NCBI GenBank assembly: GCA_031315865.1
Contig: JALDRJ010000002.1
Coordinates: forward strand, 124,001-188,000
Direction of reading: 5' to 3'
Origin: Nitrospirales bacterium
GTDB lineage: Bacteria > Nitrospirota > Nitrospiria > Nitrospirales > UBA8639
Length of the DNA: 64,000 nucleotides
Below are positions 26,924 through 36,218 of the stretch, piece after piece. The notes beneath the pieces were generated by a model, which was given only the letters and a program-made list of their open reading frames with translations, was not told where the DNA came from and made no database searches. How positions within the stretch are numbered: position 1 is the first letter of the stretch; each line of letters begins with the position of its first letter. The position numbers and the translations under genes are program-made.

Positions 26924-27942
26924 ATGTCAAATACTTCAGCGCACATCTTAGATGAGGCCATCATTCAACAAATTCAGGAATGGATGAATGCAAAAAGCAC
27001 GGAGGAATTGTTCGCGCTTGCACAAGAAGCGGAGAGCAGACCTGACGCCTATTCTGCAGAAGTTCTAGAGGCCACCAAGCGAATTCTGGCGCGACGCGGG
27101 GTTATCTCACACACAACCATTGAGGGGGACTATAGAGAGGAACCGGTGAACAATTTGAAGTTCAATGGCCAAATAAAACAATCCAGTATTTCAATTCGTT
27201 TAATGAATTACTTCGAGAGATCCTACGAGGTAACGTCAAGCGCTCCTACAAAATCCGTCATGCTGAGAACGCTTCTGCTGACAATGAAACCTCTTCACGG
27301 CAACCATGGCTAACAATTGACCAATTTTCTGACATCACCAATACATTTGAATCCCTCTACCGCCCACTATGGTCTCACATAATTATCGGAATGCGGATTG
27401 GCGCAGAGATCGTGTTCCTGTTTCTATACCCTCTAGTTATGGCAGGCATACGAACATCTTCAGGCTTTTCTTACGAACAAAGACCTCTGATGTTTCTGGA
27501 GGTGTTTATCTACATCAATGTGATTGGGGTTATCATTTCTTCAGTGAAGAACACATTTATGAAGAGGCAAGCTTCGAGTTATCGGCTGGATTTCAGTCCA
27601 GACTTATACGTGGCAAGCACGCTCTATGTTCTTTGTGGAGCTTACTACTACCTGAAATATCAAGCACTCGCCTTATTTTTCGCAGACACAATCTCCATCA
27701 TCTTTGGATTTCTAGGCTCATTGTTGTTCAGTCTCGTATGCGGAGTGCCAGCCGGAGCCATACTGGGCACAATCATCGGTCACTTCCGTGCTAAGACGCT
27801 TCCGCGTGCACCTGATGCCGAACCTGAAGGGTTCGTGCCTTATCAAATTGGGCTCATCTATGCTCCTCTAGGCTTACTGGTTGGAATTCCCTTGACATGG
27901 TGGCTGTATCCGCTGTTTTTAGAGGCTCTCACGAAATTGTAG
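26924..27942 (+). pseudogene. Frameshifted gene for a membrane protein (two pieces)
   Basis: The first piece (26924-27313 frame) begins MSNTSAHILDEAIIQQIQEW and reads naturally to about RRGVISHTTIEGDYREEP. The other piece, in a second frame, gives GEQFEVQWPNKTIQYFNSFN from about 27145, is open without a start codon, and continues into a four-helix membrane protein whose first ATG is at 27391 and which ends at 27942. The join lies between 27136 and 27180 and needs a one-base loss or two-base gain. The middle domain has regular spacing like GYF/J-type adaptor domains, but I cannot name it. A sequencing error is the other explanation. Confidence 0.65.
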
Positions 27943-27957
27943 AGCCACACGTGGCTC
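27942..27957 (+). terminator. Short hairpin at the end of the frameshifted gene
   Basis: GAGCCACACGTGGCTC can form a 6-base stem with a 4-base loop, beginning at the last base of the stop codon. No T-run follows, so its effect as a terminator is uncertain. Confidence 0.4.
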
Positions 27958-28228
27958 GTACATAATCTCGTGGCAATCGCTTCATCGCCGCCCCATGCCA
28001 GGAATATGGACGCGACCTTGGCCCGCGTGATCTTTTGCCAACAGCAAATTCCACCAACGGACACCCGCCAGAACAAAGATCCTCGAACAGCGCGCATCGT
28101 CAATTTTCGAAGCACGATCCTTATTGGCGAGTAGGTAAAGTGCCTACGTATCCAGCCGAATAGAGAGGAGTGGAGTACGGCTGTTTAGAAGACTGTCTGA
28201 GATCTTTCTGACAAGAAGGAGAGGACGT

Positions 28229-28831
28229 ATGGATAGCGCCACCATCTTTCTGATTCTGATGTGCTTGGCATTCGCCGCTCTGACCTTTTGGGTCGTCAAC
28301 TCATACAATCAGCTCATCGCGTATCGCAATCGCTTCAGGAACGCCTTTGCCCAGATCGATGTGCAACTCACGCGACGGTACGACCTTATCCCTAATCTCG
28401 TGGAAACCGCCAAGGCCTACATGAAGCATGAGCGTGAAACGCTGGAAGCCGTCATTCATGCAAGGAATCAAGCCTCTCAAGCCACCAAGCAAGCCTCGGC
28501 CAATCCCGAAGATACCAAAGCGATTCAGGGCTTAATCAGTGCAGAAGGCCTGTTGACCGGCACGATGAGCCGTCTCTTTGCCGTCATGGAGAATTATCCT
28601 GACCTCAAAGCCGACAAGCATATGCGACAGGTCAGTGAAGAACTGACGTCTACTGAAAATCGAGTGGCGTTTGCCCGCCAAGCCTACAACGACGCGGTCA
28701 TGATCTATAACACGCAACGCGAAACCTTCCCGGTCAATCTCGTGGCCGGCGGATTTCATTTTAAGCCGGCGCAACTGCTCGAAATCGAAGAAGTTCAAAA
28801 ACGTCAGGTTCCACAAGTCGCTTTTGCATGA
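28229..28831 (+). CDS. lemA: LemA-family membrane protein
   Basis: A 200-residue protein with one N-terminal transmembrane helix (residues 6-24) and a long helical bundle typical of LemA: VNSYNQLIAYRNRFRNAFAQ, QLTRRYDLIPNLVETAKAYM, ENRVAFARQAYNDAVMIYN and NTQRETFPVNLVA. LemA proteins are often paired with M48/HtpX proteases, as here. Their precise role is not settled. GGAGAGG precedes the ATG. The stop is 8 bases before the start of the protease gene, so the two are one operon. Confidence 0.93.
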   Translation: MDSATIFLILMCLAFAALTFWVVNSYNQLIAYRNRFRNAFAQIDVQLTRRYDLIPNLVETAKAYMKHERETLEAVIHARNQASQATKQASANPEDTKAIQGLISAEGLLTGTMSRLFAVMENYPDLKADKHMRQVSEELTSTENRVAFARQAYNDAVMIYNTQRETFPVNLVAGGFHFKPAQLLEIEEVQKRQVPQVAFA

Positions 28832-28838
28832 GCGCGCC

Positions 28839-30941
28839 ATGGATTTTTTTGGACATCAAGATCAGGCTCGACGCAAGACCCGATGGCTTCAAAGTCTGTT
28901 CGCGCTCGCCGTCACGGTGACGATTGTCGGCATCTATTGGACTATCTTGGGAACGATGTCGTGGATTGAGTGGAGGTCCGCGCTTGAGACTGATCCCTCG
29001 CTGCCCTTCTCCTGGGACTTTTTCTGGCGCTGGGATCTTACGCTGTTCAGCCTCGTCGGCCTGTTCTGCCTGATCGTGATCGCCTTGGGGTGCGCCATTA
29101 AATTCATGGAACTGCACGCTGGCGGCGCGTGGGCCGCCGAACTTCTCGGCGGGAAACGCCTTGATCCCTCCAGCCCCTCCGACGCCGCGCGCATACTCAT
29201 CAACGTCGTGGAAGAAATGGCCTTAGCCTCGGGAATGGCTCCACCACCAGTTTACGTTCTCGAGCAAGAGAAGGGGATCAACGCGTTCGCGGCTGGCTAC
29301 ACGGCGGATGATGCGGTCATTGGCGTCACTCGCGGCGCGATGACGCAGCTCACTCGCGATGAACTTCAAGGAGTGATCGGCCATGAATTCAGCCATATTC
29401 TCCATGGAGACATGCGATTGAATTTAGAAATGATTGGATTGCTGTACGGATTACAAGGGCTGGGAGCATTAGGCCGGACGATGCTCAACTGGTCTCTCAA
29501 TTATAGCGCTCATACGAGCAACTTTTTCACCCCCGTACATGGATTGAGTATTGTCTTGAGTCTTCTCGTCGGGGGCGCGCTGCGGGTGGTGGGATCTATC
29601 GGGGTGGTCTTGGCCAGCATGGTCAAAGCTGCCGTATCCCGTCAACGAGAGTTCCTGGCCGACGCCTCAGCCATCCAGTTTACCAGAAATCCTGAAGGAC
29701 TCGGCAACGCATTGAAGAAGATCGGGAACGTGAAGGAAGGCTCCATTGTCCATCATCCGGAAGCGCCTCAAATCAGTCATATGTTTTTCTCTCATGGCCT
29801 GTTGTCCGGACTTGAAACCCTGTTTGCGACCCATCCACCGTTAATCACACGCATACGGCGTATCGATCCGACATTTTCCGTCCAACCACCATCGAGTCAT
29901 TCAACGCAAACTTCTCATTCATCGAGGGCGACCGATAGAGGAATATCTTTCGCCTCGGCATCAAGCGCTGGAACGAATTCGTACCCGGCATACCAGCAGC
30001 CCACTCCAGACTCGATTGTGGATCAGATCGGCGCTTCGCATCCTCGCCATGTGAACTATATCCACACGCTCCTTTCGAGAGTCCCGCCGGTCATTCTCGA
30101 AGCCGTTCATGAGCCATTCGGAGCGCGAGCCGTGATATATGCCTTACTGCTGTCTTCCGATGCGCAGACAAGAGCCATTCAAGTCAGCCGATTAGCGTCG
30201 CATGCCGACCACGTCGTCTATCAAGAAACGCTCAAACTCGAGCCAGTCATGCAAAACCTCGAGCTTGCCGCCCGTCTTCCCCTCATTGATCTGGTCATAC
30301 CCACATTGAAGCTCCTGTCCGAGCCACAATACTCCCAGTTTAAAGCGAACGTGAGAAACATCATTCCACAAAAGAATCAGGGCGCTCTCTTCGGCTGGAC
30401 CTTACGGCGAGTCATGTTGCGACATCTCGACCCTCATTTCTATCCAGCCGCGCCATTTACTCTGCCGTGCCATTCGCTGAAACGGATAGCTCATCACTGT
30501 GGCGATTTGCTATCCGCCCTTGCCCATTACGGAAAGGGAAACAACGACGACGTCATGCGCGCTTTTCGCGCTGGCAAACAAGAACTCAAGATGCCTTCGC
30601 TTACGCTCGCTCCGGCCAGTCAGTGCACATTAGCTTCGCTAGACCTGACTCTCTACGCCTTGGCCCGGACGACACCAGAGGTTAAGCGAACCATCATCAA
30701 AGCTTGCACGGCCTGTATCTTGGCGGATCGTCATGTGACCCTTGAAGAAGGCGAATTGCTTCGCGCCGTCGCCGATTCGTTGGGGTGTCCCATGCCTCCC
30801 GTGTTTGCCGCGCTTCCACAACGTCTACCCAGCGATGTAAAAAATGCGGCATCTTCTTCGCCTGATGTCCCAAAATCGCCCGCACGAACAACCCACGGAG
30901 CCTCTCATGATCACACGCGTCACCATGCCAAAATTCACTAA
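28839..30941 (+). CDS. HtpX-like M48 membrane metalloprotease with C-terminal TerB-like domain
   Basis: A 700-residue protein. Two transmembrane helices lie at about 18-45 and 65-92. The M48 protease domain has GVIGHEFSHILHGDMRLN (HEFSH at 182-186, zinc ligands) and the third ligand in QREFLADASAIQF. Two more hydrophobic segments lie between them. Residues about 335-400 are a low-complexity linker. The C-terminal 300 residues are soluble, and about 590-670 reads like a TerB-type helical domain (CTACILADRHVTLEEGELLR). HtpX proper is about 290 residues, so this is the long form found with LemA. It degrades damaged membrane proteins by family role. ATG 28839 is chosen over a TTG at 28824. Confidence 0.9.
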   Translation: MDFFGHQDQARRKTRWLQSLFALAVTVTIVGIYWTILGTMSWIEWRSALETDPSLPFSWDFFWRWDLTLFSLVGLFCLIVIALGCAIKFMELHAGGAWAAELLGGKRLDPSSPSDAARILINVVEEMALASGMAPPPVYVLEQEKGINAFAAGYTADDAVIGVTRGAMTQLTRDELQGVIGHEFSHILHGDMRLNLEMIGLLYGLQGLGALGRTMLNWSLNYSAHTSNFFTPVHGLSIVLSLLVGGALRVVGSIGVVLASMVKAAVSRQREFLADASAIQFTRNPEGLGNALKKIGNVKEGSIVHHPEAPQISHMFFSHGLLSGLETLFATHPPLITRIRRIDPTFSVQPPSSHSTQTSHSSRATDRGISFASASSAGTNSYPAYQQPTPDSIVDQIGASHPRHVNYIHTLLSRVPPVILEAVHEPFGARAVIYALLLSSDAQTRAIQVSRLASHADHVVYQETLKLEPVMQNLELAARLPLIDLVIPTLKLLSEPQYSQFKANVRNIIPQKNQGALFGWTLRRVMLRHLDPHFYPAAPFTLPCHSLKRIAHHCGDLLSALAHYGKGNNDDVMRAFRAGKQELKMPSLTLAPASQCTLASLDLTLYALARTTPEVKRTIIKACTACILADRHVTLEEGELLRAVADSLGCPMPPVFAALPQRLPSDVKNAASSSPDVPKSPARTTHGASHDHTRHHAKIH

Positions 30942-31998
30942 ACACATGACCCATGGGTCCATCCTTGTGTGGAAAATGGAGGAAGGCGAAGCCGTGACAG
31001 AGGGGGATATCATCGCCGACGTCGAGACCGACACCGCCATCATGGAATTAGAGGCGCATGGATCAGGATTTCTCCGTCATATTCTCATCCAGGAAGGACA
31101 CTCGGTAAAGACTGACACCATGCTGGCGATCATCGGAGATTTAGACGATGACACGGAGTCTATCGTACAAGAAGCGCTGAAGATTCAAGATAAAACCGGC
31201 GTGTTTCAGACACCGTCAAAGTCAACGGGTCGACCCACGAGCCGCCATCGTCCTCAAACAGAAGAACTCACCACAATTCCCCATGCCCACGCAGCGAGTG
31301 ACTCGGAATCAGCAGTTCCGTCTCATGCGCTGAATGAAAGAAAACAGGAATCGAGTACGACTCGGTCCTCTGCTCTTAACGATGACGACATACCCCGTTT
31401 TCACCTGACGACGGATGTGAGCATGGCCGAAGGCGAACGACTTCGTGAACAAATGATAGACATTCAGCACATGCCACTGAGCTTGACGACACTCTATGTT
31501 CGAGCGGCCGCACTCGCGTTCTCCCGTCTGCCAACTTGCCTTGAGATCTTCTCAAGTCGAGGGCATTCTCTAGACATTGGCATCGGCATCATTGTGGACG
31601 ATCGAGTCCTCACACCAACACTTCACGACTGTGGGCGAAAAAATATCGCTGAACTTTCCCGTGAAATCCAAGTTATGACAAAGCAAACACGAGTTGATCC
31701 GCGCTTTTGTGAAAAGGAATCAGGCGCCCGTTTCTCGATACTCCACCTCGGCATGTACCCCATCGAACGCTGCGTCCCGATTCTGACCCCACCCCAAACA
31801 GCTGCCCTTTCAATCGGCGCCATTCGAGATGTCCGGCTGGAAAAAGATGGAACCGTTACGGTGGATCGTCGCGCAACGGTCACGCTGACCTGTCAACAAC
31901 CAGGCTTCGATGAAAAGCAAGGCTCTCAATTGTTAGACACATTGAAGCAATTGCTTGAGCGCCCACTAGCAATTTTCCTTCCAAACCCAGTAGAGTAG
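30907..31998 (+). CDS. E2-like (dihydrolipoamide acyltransferase) protein lacking lipoyl lysine and catalytic histidine
   Basis: A 363-residue protein laid out like an E2 of 2-oxoacid dehydrogenases. A lipoyl-type domain spans residues 1-80 (MPKFTKHMTHGSILVWKMEE, GDIIADVETDTAIMELEA). The canonical ETDKA is ETDTA, so the lipoylated Lys is Thr43. A polar linker (about 95-180) has no recognisable E1/E3-binding domain. The acyltransferase-like core (185-363) keeps ILTPPQTAALSIGAIRDVRL but replaces the DHRVIDG active-site motif with QQPGFDE, removing the catalytic His while keeping the Asp. It overlaps the protease gene by 35 bases; GGAG lies seven bases before the ATG. It is probably a pseudoenzyme. 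No E1 or E3 genes are in the window. Confidence 0.85.
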   Translation: MITRVTMPKFTKHMTHGSILVWKMEEGEAVTEGDIIADVETDTAIMELEAHGSGFLRHILIQEGHSVKTDTMLAIIGDLDDDTESIVQEALKIQDKTGVFQTPSKSTGRPTSRHRPQTEELTTIPHAHAASDSESAVPSHALNERKQESSTTRSSALNDDDIPRFHLTTDVSMAEGERLREQMIDIQHMPLSLTTLYVRAAALAFSRLPTCLEIFSSRGHSLDIGIGIIVDDRVLTPTLHDCGRKNIAELSREIQVMTKQTRVDPRFCEKESGARFSILHLGMYPIERCVPILTPPQTAALSIGAIRDVRLEKDGTVTVDRRATVTLTCQQPGFDEKQGSQLLDTLKQLLERPLAIFLPNPVE

Positions 31999-32092
31999 CC
32001 GACGTGAATCGTTGTTTGCCTATGCTTTCCCAGACGACGATCCGCGTTCAATCTGTCAATTCTTTATCCCCGAGAGAAAGTAATCCATCGCG

Positions 32093-32995
32093 ATGACGTT
32101 TGTACCCATCACGCAAGTCCAAACGATCAAGAAGCCTGGCCCGCGGCCACGTCTGCCGGAATGGTTCAAGGTGAAGTTGAAACAAGGCCCCGATTATCGG
32201 GATATCCGAACAATCATCGATGAACGCGGTCTTCACACCATCTGCGAAGAAGCACGGTGTCCGAATATGTGGGAATGCTGGAACAATCGTACGGCCACAT
32301 TTCTCATTTTGGGAGACATATGCACACGACGATGTCATTATTGTTCTGTCGAGACAGGAAGACCCACCGGCCTCGACCACGAAGAACCGCGTCGCGTCGC
32401 GGAAGCCGTTGAAGCCATGAGACTGCGCCACGCCGTGATTACTTCGGTCAATCGTGATGAATTACCGGACGGCGGGGCATCGATCTTTGCCGAGACGATA
32501 CGGCAAATCCGTGAAAGACTTCCGACGTGCGGCATTGAAGTCCTGATACCAGACTTTCAGGGTAATGAAGAGGCATTAGCAACCGTTCTTGCCGAACGCC
32601 CTGATATCCTTAATCATAATATTGAAACGGTTCCTCGTTTGTTTCCGTCTGTCCGCCCTCAGGGCAAATACCAACGTTCGCTCGACCTGCTCAAACACGC
32701 GAAGGCATCGGGGGCGACCACCAAATCCGGACTTATCGCTGGCTTAGGCGAAACGACCAACGAGGTTCGCGAAGTCATGCACGATCTCCATGAAGTGTCT
32801 TGCGATATCCTGACCGTCGGGCAGTATCTCCAGCCCACCAAAGACCACATGCCCGTGGCCCGATTCTACTCCCCACAAGAATTTGAGATGTTAAAAGAAG
32901 AAGCTCTCACGCTCGGCTTCAAACATGTTGAATCCGGCCCGCTCGTCCGAAGTTCGTATCATGCGGAAAAGCAGACAGCAGGAGCACATATGTAG
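32093..32995 (+). CDS. lipA: Lipoyl synthase (radical SAM)
   Basis: A 300-residue enzyme that inserts two sulfurs into protein-bound octanoyl groups. Both iron-sulfur sites are present: the auxiliary cluster motif CEEARCPNMWEC (Cx4Cx5C) and the radical-SAM motif CTRRCHYC (Cx3Cx2C). SAM-binding segments include VITSVNRDELPDGGA and KSGLIAGLGET, and VGQYLQPTKDH closes the domain. It follows the E2-like gene by 94 bases in the same direction. Its substrate proteins cannot include the neighbouring E2-like protein if Thr43 is correct, so it must serve lipoyl proteins elsewhere (such as glycine cleavage H protein or a true E2). Confidence 0.96.
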   Translation: MTFVPITQVQTIKKPGPRPRLPEWFKVKLKQGPDYRDIRTIIDERGLHTICEEARCPNMWECWNNRTATFLILGDICTRRCHYCSVETGRPTGLDHEEPRRVAEAVEAMRLRHAVITSVNRDELPDGGASIFAETIRQIRERLPTCGIEVLIPDFQGNEEALATVLAERPDILNHNIETVPRLFPSVRPQGKYQRSLDLLKHAKASGATTKSGLIAGLGETTNEVREVMHDLHEVSCDILTVGQYLQPTKDHMPVARFYSPQEFEMLKEEALTLGFKHVESGPLVRSSYHAEKQTAGAHM

Positions 32996-33125
32996 CGAGG
33001 ACATCGCAGAGTAATAAAACGTGATTACCAGTAAATCTCAAGCACCTTTCTAACGTTTGACAAAGAAACAGTCTGATACTAGCCTACTACTTAAGGCTAC
33101 GTTACAGTATATTGTTTTCCAACCT

Positions 33126-34100
33126 TTACATTCCTTTCTCACCCATACTCAATGCGATCGCGTAGATCCCGAATTGCGGCACCCAATGACTGTATTGTTT
33201 ATAGTCGTCCCGCCAGAATTCCGTTTTCTCCATATGCGTGACGACATGATCCATGTAGAGATCCCGATACGCTGCATCCCCAGTGGTTGTAAAAAGGGTC
33301 CAATAGGCCCAGGCTCGACTGAAGTTCAACCCTGCTGAATGGGGTTTTGGAGCAATCACATTGGGCTTCAGCCGCAAAATATCGGAAGAAAAAGAATGCA
33401 GCCAAGCCCTCGCCTCGTCAGACGGCAGAACAGACAGTATCGTTCTCGTGCGTTGAAGCGATGCCCCGAAAAACTCATCAATGTGCTCATCATAGGATGC
33501 CGGAAAATGCCGGTCGAGCGGGATGAATCGTTCTCTCGTCAACGTCATCAATCTTTTCTGCAACGCGGTATTCTCTTGCCAGCAACTCCATTCCCACAGG
33601 TTCAACACGGCCCAGGACACATTGCCGTACTCCCGGCGCGATGCATAATGAAGAATGTCGTCATCGGATAACGAAAAAACCCAGTGTTCTAACCGCGTGG
33701 CAATTTCCGTAGCGAGCACGTGTACATCCGAATGTCGTCCCCATCGTTCGCGCTCTTGGGCCAGCTTCAAAAACCAGGCATATCCATATGGCAACTCATG
33801 ATCCAATTCACCACATTGTAAACAGGTCAATTCTTCGGCCAATCGCTCCGATCGCAAGACCGCCTCTGCCGCATCAAACCATGGTGTATGGCCCGTCAAC
33901 CGGGAAGCCACGAGCAATGCATAGGTCCCGTGGACGCTGGAATGCCAGTCGATGCACCCACAAAATGCCGGATGGCGCGTATCTGTTCTCGTGACGCCCC
34001 GTTCGACCACCGTGGCCAGTGACGTGAGATAGTCTTTCCGCATCCCGCAGAACTCCTGCCAACATGTCAGGGGATGGCTACATCTCTTTTCGTTACTCAT
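33126..34100 (-). CDS. DUF2891-family protein
   Basis: A 324-residue cytosolic protein that fits DUF2891 in length and motifs: HPAFCGCIDWHSSVHGTYAL near residue 45, LPYGYAWFLKLAQE, and FSRAWAYWTLFT plus SHWVPQFGIYAIALS at the end. The helical pattern with conserved Trp/His resembles alpha/alpha-barrel enzymes acting on sugars, but no activity is established. AAGGATCT precedes the ATG. It is convergent with lipA and appears monocistronic. Confidence 0.75.
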   Translation of the reverse strand: MSNEKRCSHPLTCWQEFCGMRKDYLTSLATVVERGVTRTDTRHPAFCGCIDWHSSVHGTYALLVASRLTGHTPWFDAAEAVLRSERLAEELTCLQCGELDHELPYGYAWFLKLAQERERWGRHSDVHVLATEIATRLEHWVFSLSDDDILHYASRREYGNVSWAVLNLWEWSCWQENTALQKRLMTLTRERFIPLDRHFPASYDEHIDEFFGASLQRTRTILSVLPSDEARAWLHSFSSDILRLKPNVIAPKPHSAGLNFSRAWAYWTLFTTTGDAAYRDLYMDHVVTHMEKTEFWRDDYKQYSHWVPQFGIYAIALSMGEKGM

Positions 34101-34258
34101 AGATCCTTACCCATTTCAATGCATCGATTCTCCTGAACCGATTCGTTAAATCTTTACGACTCATTTTTCCCATATAGAGCAACAGAGCTCAAGGCAATTT
34201 TACGTCCTCGTCCGGCGAATCTCCAAAAGTGGTCCGTACTATTCGTCCTCTAAGCCAT

Positions 34259-34306
34259 GAGATGACAACCATACCCTGGCTCAGCCACACAGTCGACGAT
34301 TCGTGT
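34259..34306. repeat. 48-base interspersed repeat, copy 2
   Basis: It matches 5947-5994 at 45 of 48 positions. On the minus strand it ends a 63-codon reading frame whose last residues are TRIVDCVAEPGYGCHLMA. The parent element is not recognised. Confidence 0.7.
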
Positions 34307-34784
34307 CTGCTGGTCGGTGGCGGATCCCTTCAGTAACAGTGAAGTAATCGTGTGAGTGATGATCGTGTCTGCTAAAACCTGGCTGAGGTCATGTGAGGCA
34401 GAGCGAATCCCAATACGTGCCAATCGATATAGACGACACACCCCGTACGGTCCGTACGTTGAACCAGACGGAAGTTATTGGAAACGGCTATCACGAACAG
34501 ACCTGAAATTGGTTAGCGGATTAGCAGCTTGCGACAAGACTTTAAGTTCGATGTTCAGTACTGTATATTTTGCTTCTTTCTTATCGGCATCGGACTACTT
34601 AAATGCTGAAACAACGTGTCTTGGTCCCTTTTCTACATTGGCTACCGGAATATCGGACATCGAGTCAAAGGAACATCGATTGGCTTGGGTAAAGCGAAGA
34701 GGTCCGACATCCCACATTCCATAAACTTCGGGGATCGAAAACGAAAAAACAGTCGATTCCATAATTTGCTTATGCCGGTCGAAC

Positions 34785-34808
34785 TCACCAGGCTTTCAAA
34801 CCTGGTGA
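34785..34808. repeat. Perfect hairpin TCACCAGG-N8-CCTGGTGA
   Basis: An 8-base stem with an 8-base loop, about 120 bases upstream of the gene at 34928. It could be a leader-RNA element, an operator or part of a mobile-element end. No T-tract follows. Confidence 0.5.
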
Positions 34809-34927
34809 TGGGTGTGCGTTCAAACAGTCTGAGGCCTTGAGGCTTATCCTGGGAAGTGTATTGATTCCGATTGTTAGAGCGGAACATCCCCTTATTATTA
34901 ATAATCCTATAATGAATGGAGGAACAA

Positions 34928-36004
34928 GTGAAGAAATCAGCACAGTTCAGGCGGAGTTGCAAACCGGGGGCAATCGGATCGAAAGCATTAGGTCCGTTAG
35001 GATTACTCCCTGGAAAGTGGGAGGGGAAAGGAACTGGATGGAATATGATCGCCCTTCCATTTGACGGGGCACGCTTCAAATTCCGAATTCTTATGAATCA
35101 ATACGATGAAGAATTGGTATTCACGACAGTCAGTGACAATGTTGAAAACCGGGGATTAAAAGGTGTTCTCGACTCCAGCAACAACCCGCCTGGGAGCCCG
35201 GACGATGACCAATTTGTGGTTGCACTGGATTACCAGCAATCTATCACGCAAGGGAAAGCAGAGGATAATCCAGACAGTGGCGGTCTTGCCGGCGTGATCG
35301 GAAAACCGATCCATCATGAACCCGGTCTCTGGCTCTACATGAAAAACCTGAGGGCCATCGACAAAGATATAACGGATACGCCTGACGGAGGGATTAAAAT
35401 GGCTGATGCAGTCATCGAGGTTGCTCGGCTGGCTGCCGTCCCCCACGGGAATTCAGTGCTGGCCCTCGGCACCGCAACTACCGAGAAGGGAATGCCGGAC
35501 ATCCCGCCTGTGAGTGGTCTACCAATTGGACAATTCCAGGATTTATCTACACCTGACTCCAACTTCTTGACCGATCCGTATCTGGCTCCTTACAAGCACT
35601 ACATTGATAATCCATTCATGGGCGATGTTCAGGGTATTCCGGGATATCCGGGATTCAATCCGAAGGACATGCATGAAATTCTCCGGTTTGCCAATCAGAG
35701 CATTGACATAAAGCGCACGACGGTTTTGACTGTTGACACCACTCGCCAAAACGCTGGCATCGTCAACGCGCCTTTCGTGACAAAGCAGGCTGAGCCGGCA
35801 AGTATGAAGTCGACTTTTTGGATTCAAGAGTTGAAGGAAAAAGACCAATATGGGCGTCCGAAACTTCGGTTGCAGTACTCCCAAGTGGTGATGTTGGATT
35901 TTTTCCGGCCACGAGAGGACGGGCATCCTGATCGAGCGCGATGGCCGCACATTAGCATCAATACACTCGAAAAAGTGGCAGATTCAGCCGAATATGCTGA
36001 CTGA
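34928..36004 (+). CDS. Hypothetical protein with a nitrobindin/lipocalin-like N-terminal signature
   Basis: A 358-residue soluble protein. The GTG at 34928 is chosen because GGAGG lies five bases upstream; the ATG at 34916 lies before that site. The N-terminal LGPLGLLPGKWEGKGTGWNM resembles the first strand of nitrobindin-like heme/fatty-acid barrels (pattern LxxLxGxWxGxG). The rest, including HHEPGLWLYMKNL, GIPGYPGFNPKDMHEILRFA and FWIQELKE, also reads as barrel strands with loops. No heme-ligand His can be assigned with certainty and there is no signal peptide. The neighbours give no clue to function. Confidence 0.6.
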   Translation: MKKSAQFRRSCKPGAIGSKALGPLGLLPGKWEGKGTGWNMIALPFDGARFKFRILMNQYDEELVFTTVSDNVENRGLKGVLDSSNNPPGSPDDDQFVVALDYQQSITQGKAEDNPDSGGLAGVIGKPIHHEPGLWLYMKNLRAIDKDITDTPDGGIKMADAVIEVARLAAVPHGNSVLALGTATTEKGMPDIPPVSGLPIGQFQDLSTPDSNFLTDPYLAPYKHYIDNPFMGDVQGIPGYPGFNPKDMHEILRFANQSIDIKRTTVLTVDTTRQNAGIVNAPFVTKQAEPASMKSTFWIQELKEKDQYGRPKLRLQYSQVVMLDFFRPREDGHPDRARWPHISINTLEKVADSAEYAD

Positions 36005-36218
36005 TTATGAAGAGCCAAAGTCAGGATAATTTCGCCTTTCACTGATAGGAGGGGCTCACCGATACGGCTACAGGCGATCATAATACCGCTGATACGGTGT
36101 TATGATTGTCTGTGGTCATTCTCGATATGGAACCGGCAGCGACCGCACCTCACAGGATTCAACACTCCCATAATCTTGAACGTAAAATGGACAATTGGTT
36201 TGTGTTATTCTACGCGGT

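Larger units (their letters stand above)
34101..34927. other. Large non-coding region with repeat copy and hairpin
   Basis: About 825 bases. It holds copy 2 of the 48-base repeat (34259-34306) inside a short degenerate minus-strand ORF (34250-34441, ending TRIVDCVAEPGYGCHLMA) and a perfect 8-base hairpin (34785-34808). ORFs of 60-120 codons here have no ribosome sites or recognisable domains. The region looks like decayed inserted DNA. Confidence 0.5.

Noticed and set aside
34356-34724. 122-codon plus-strand ORF upstream of the nitrobindin-like gene
   Set aside because: No ribosome site; it runs opposite the reading frame that carries the repeat copy and shows no protein features.
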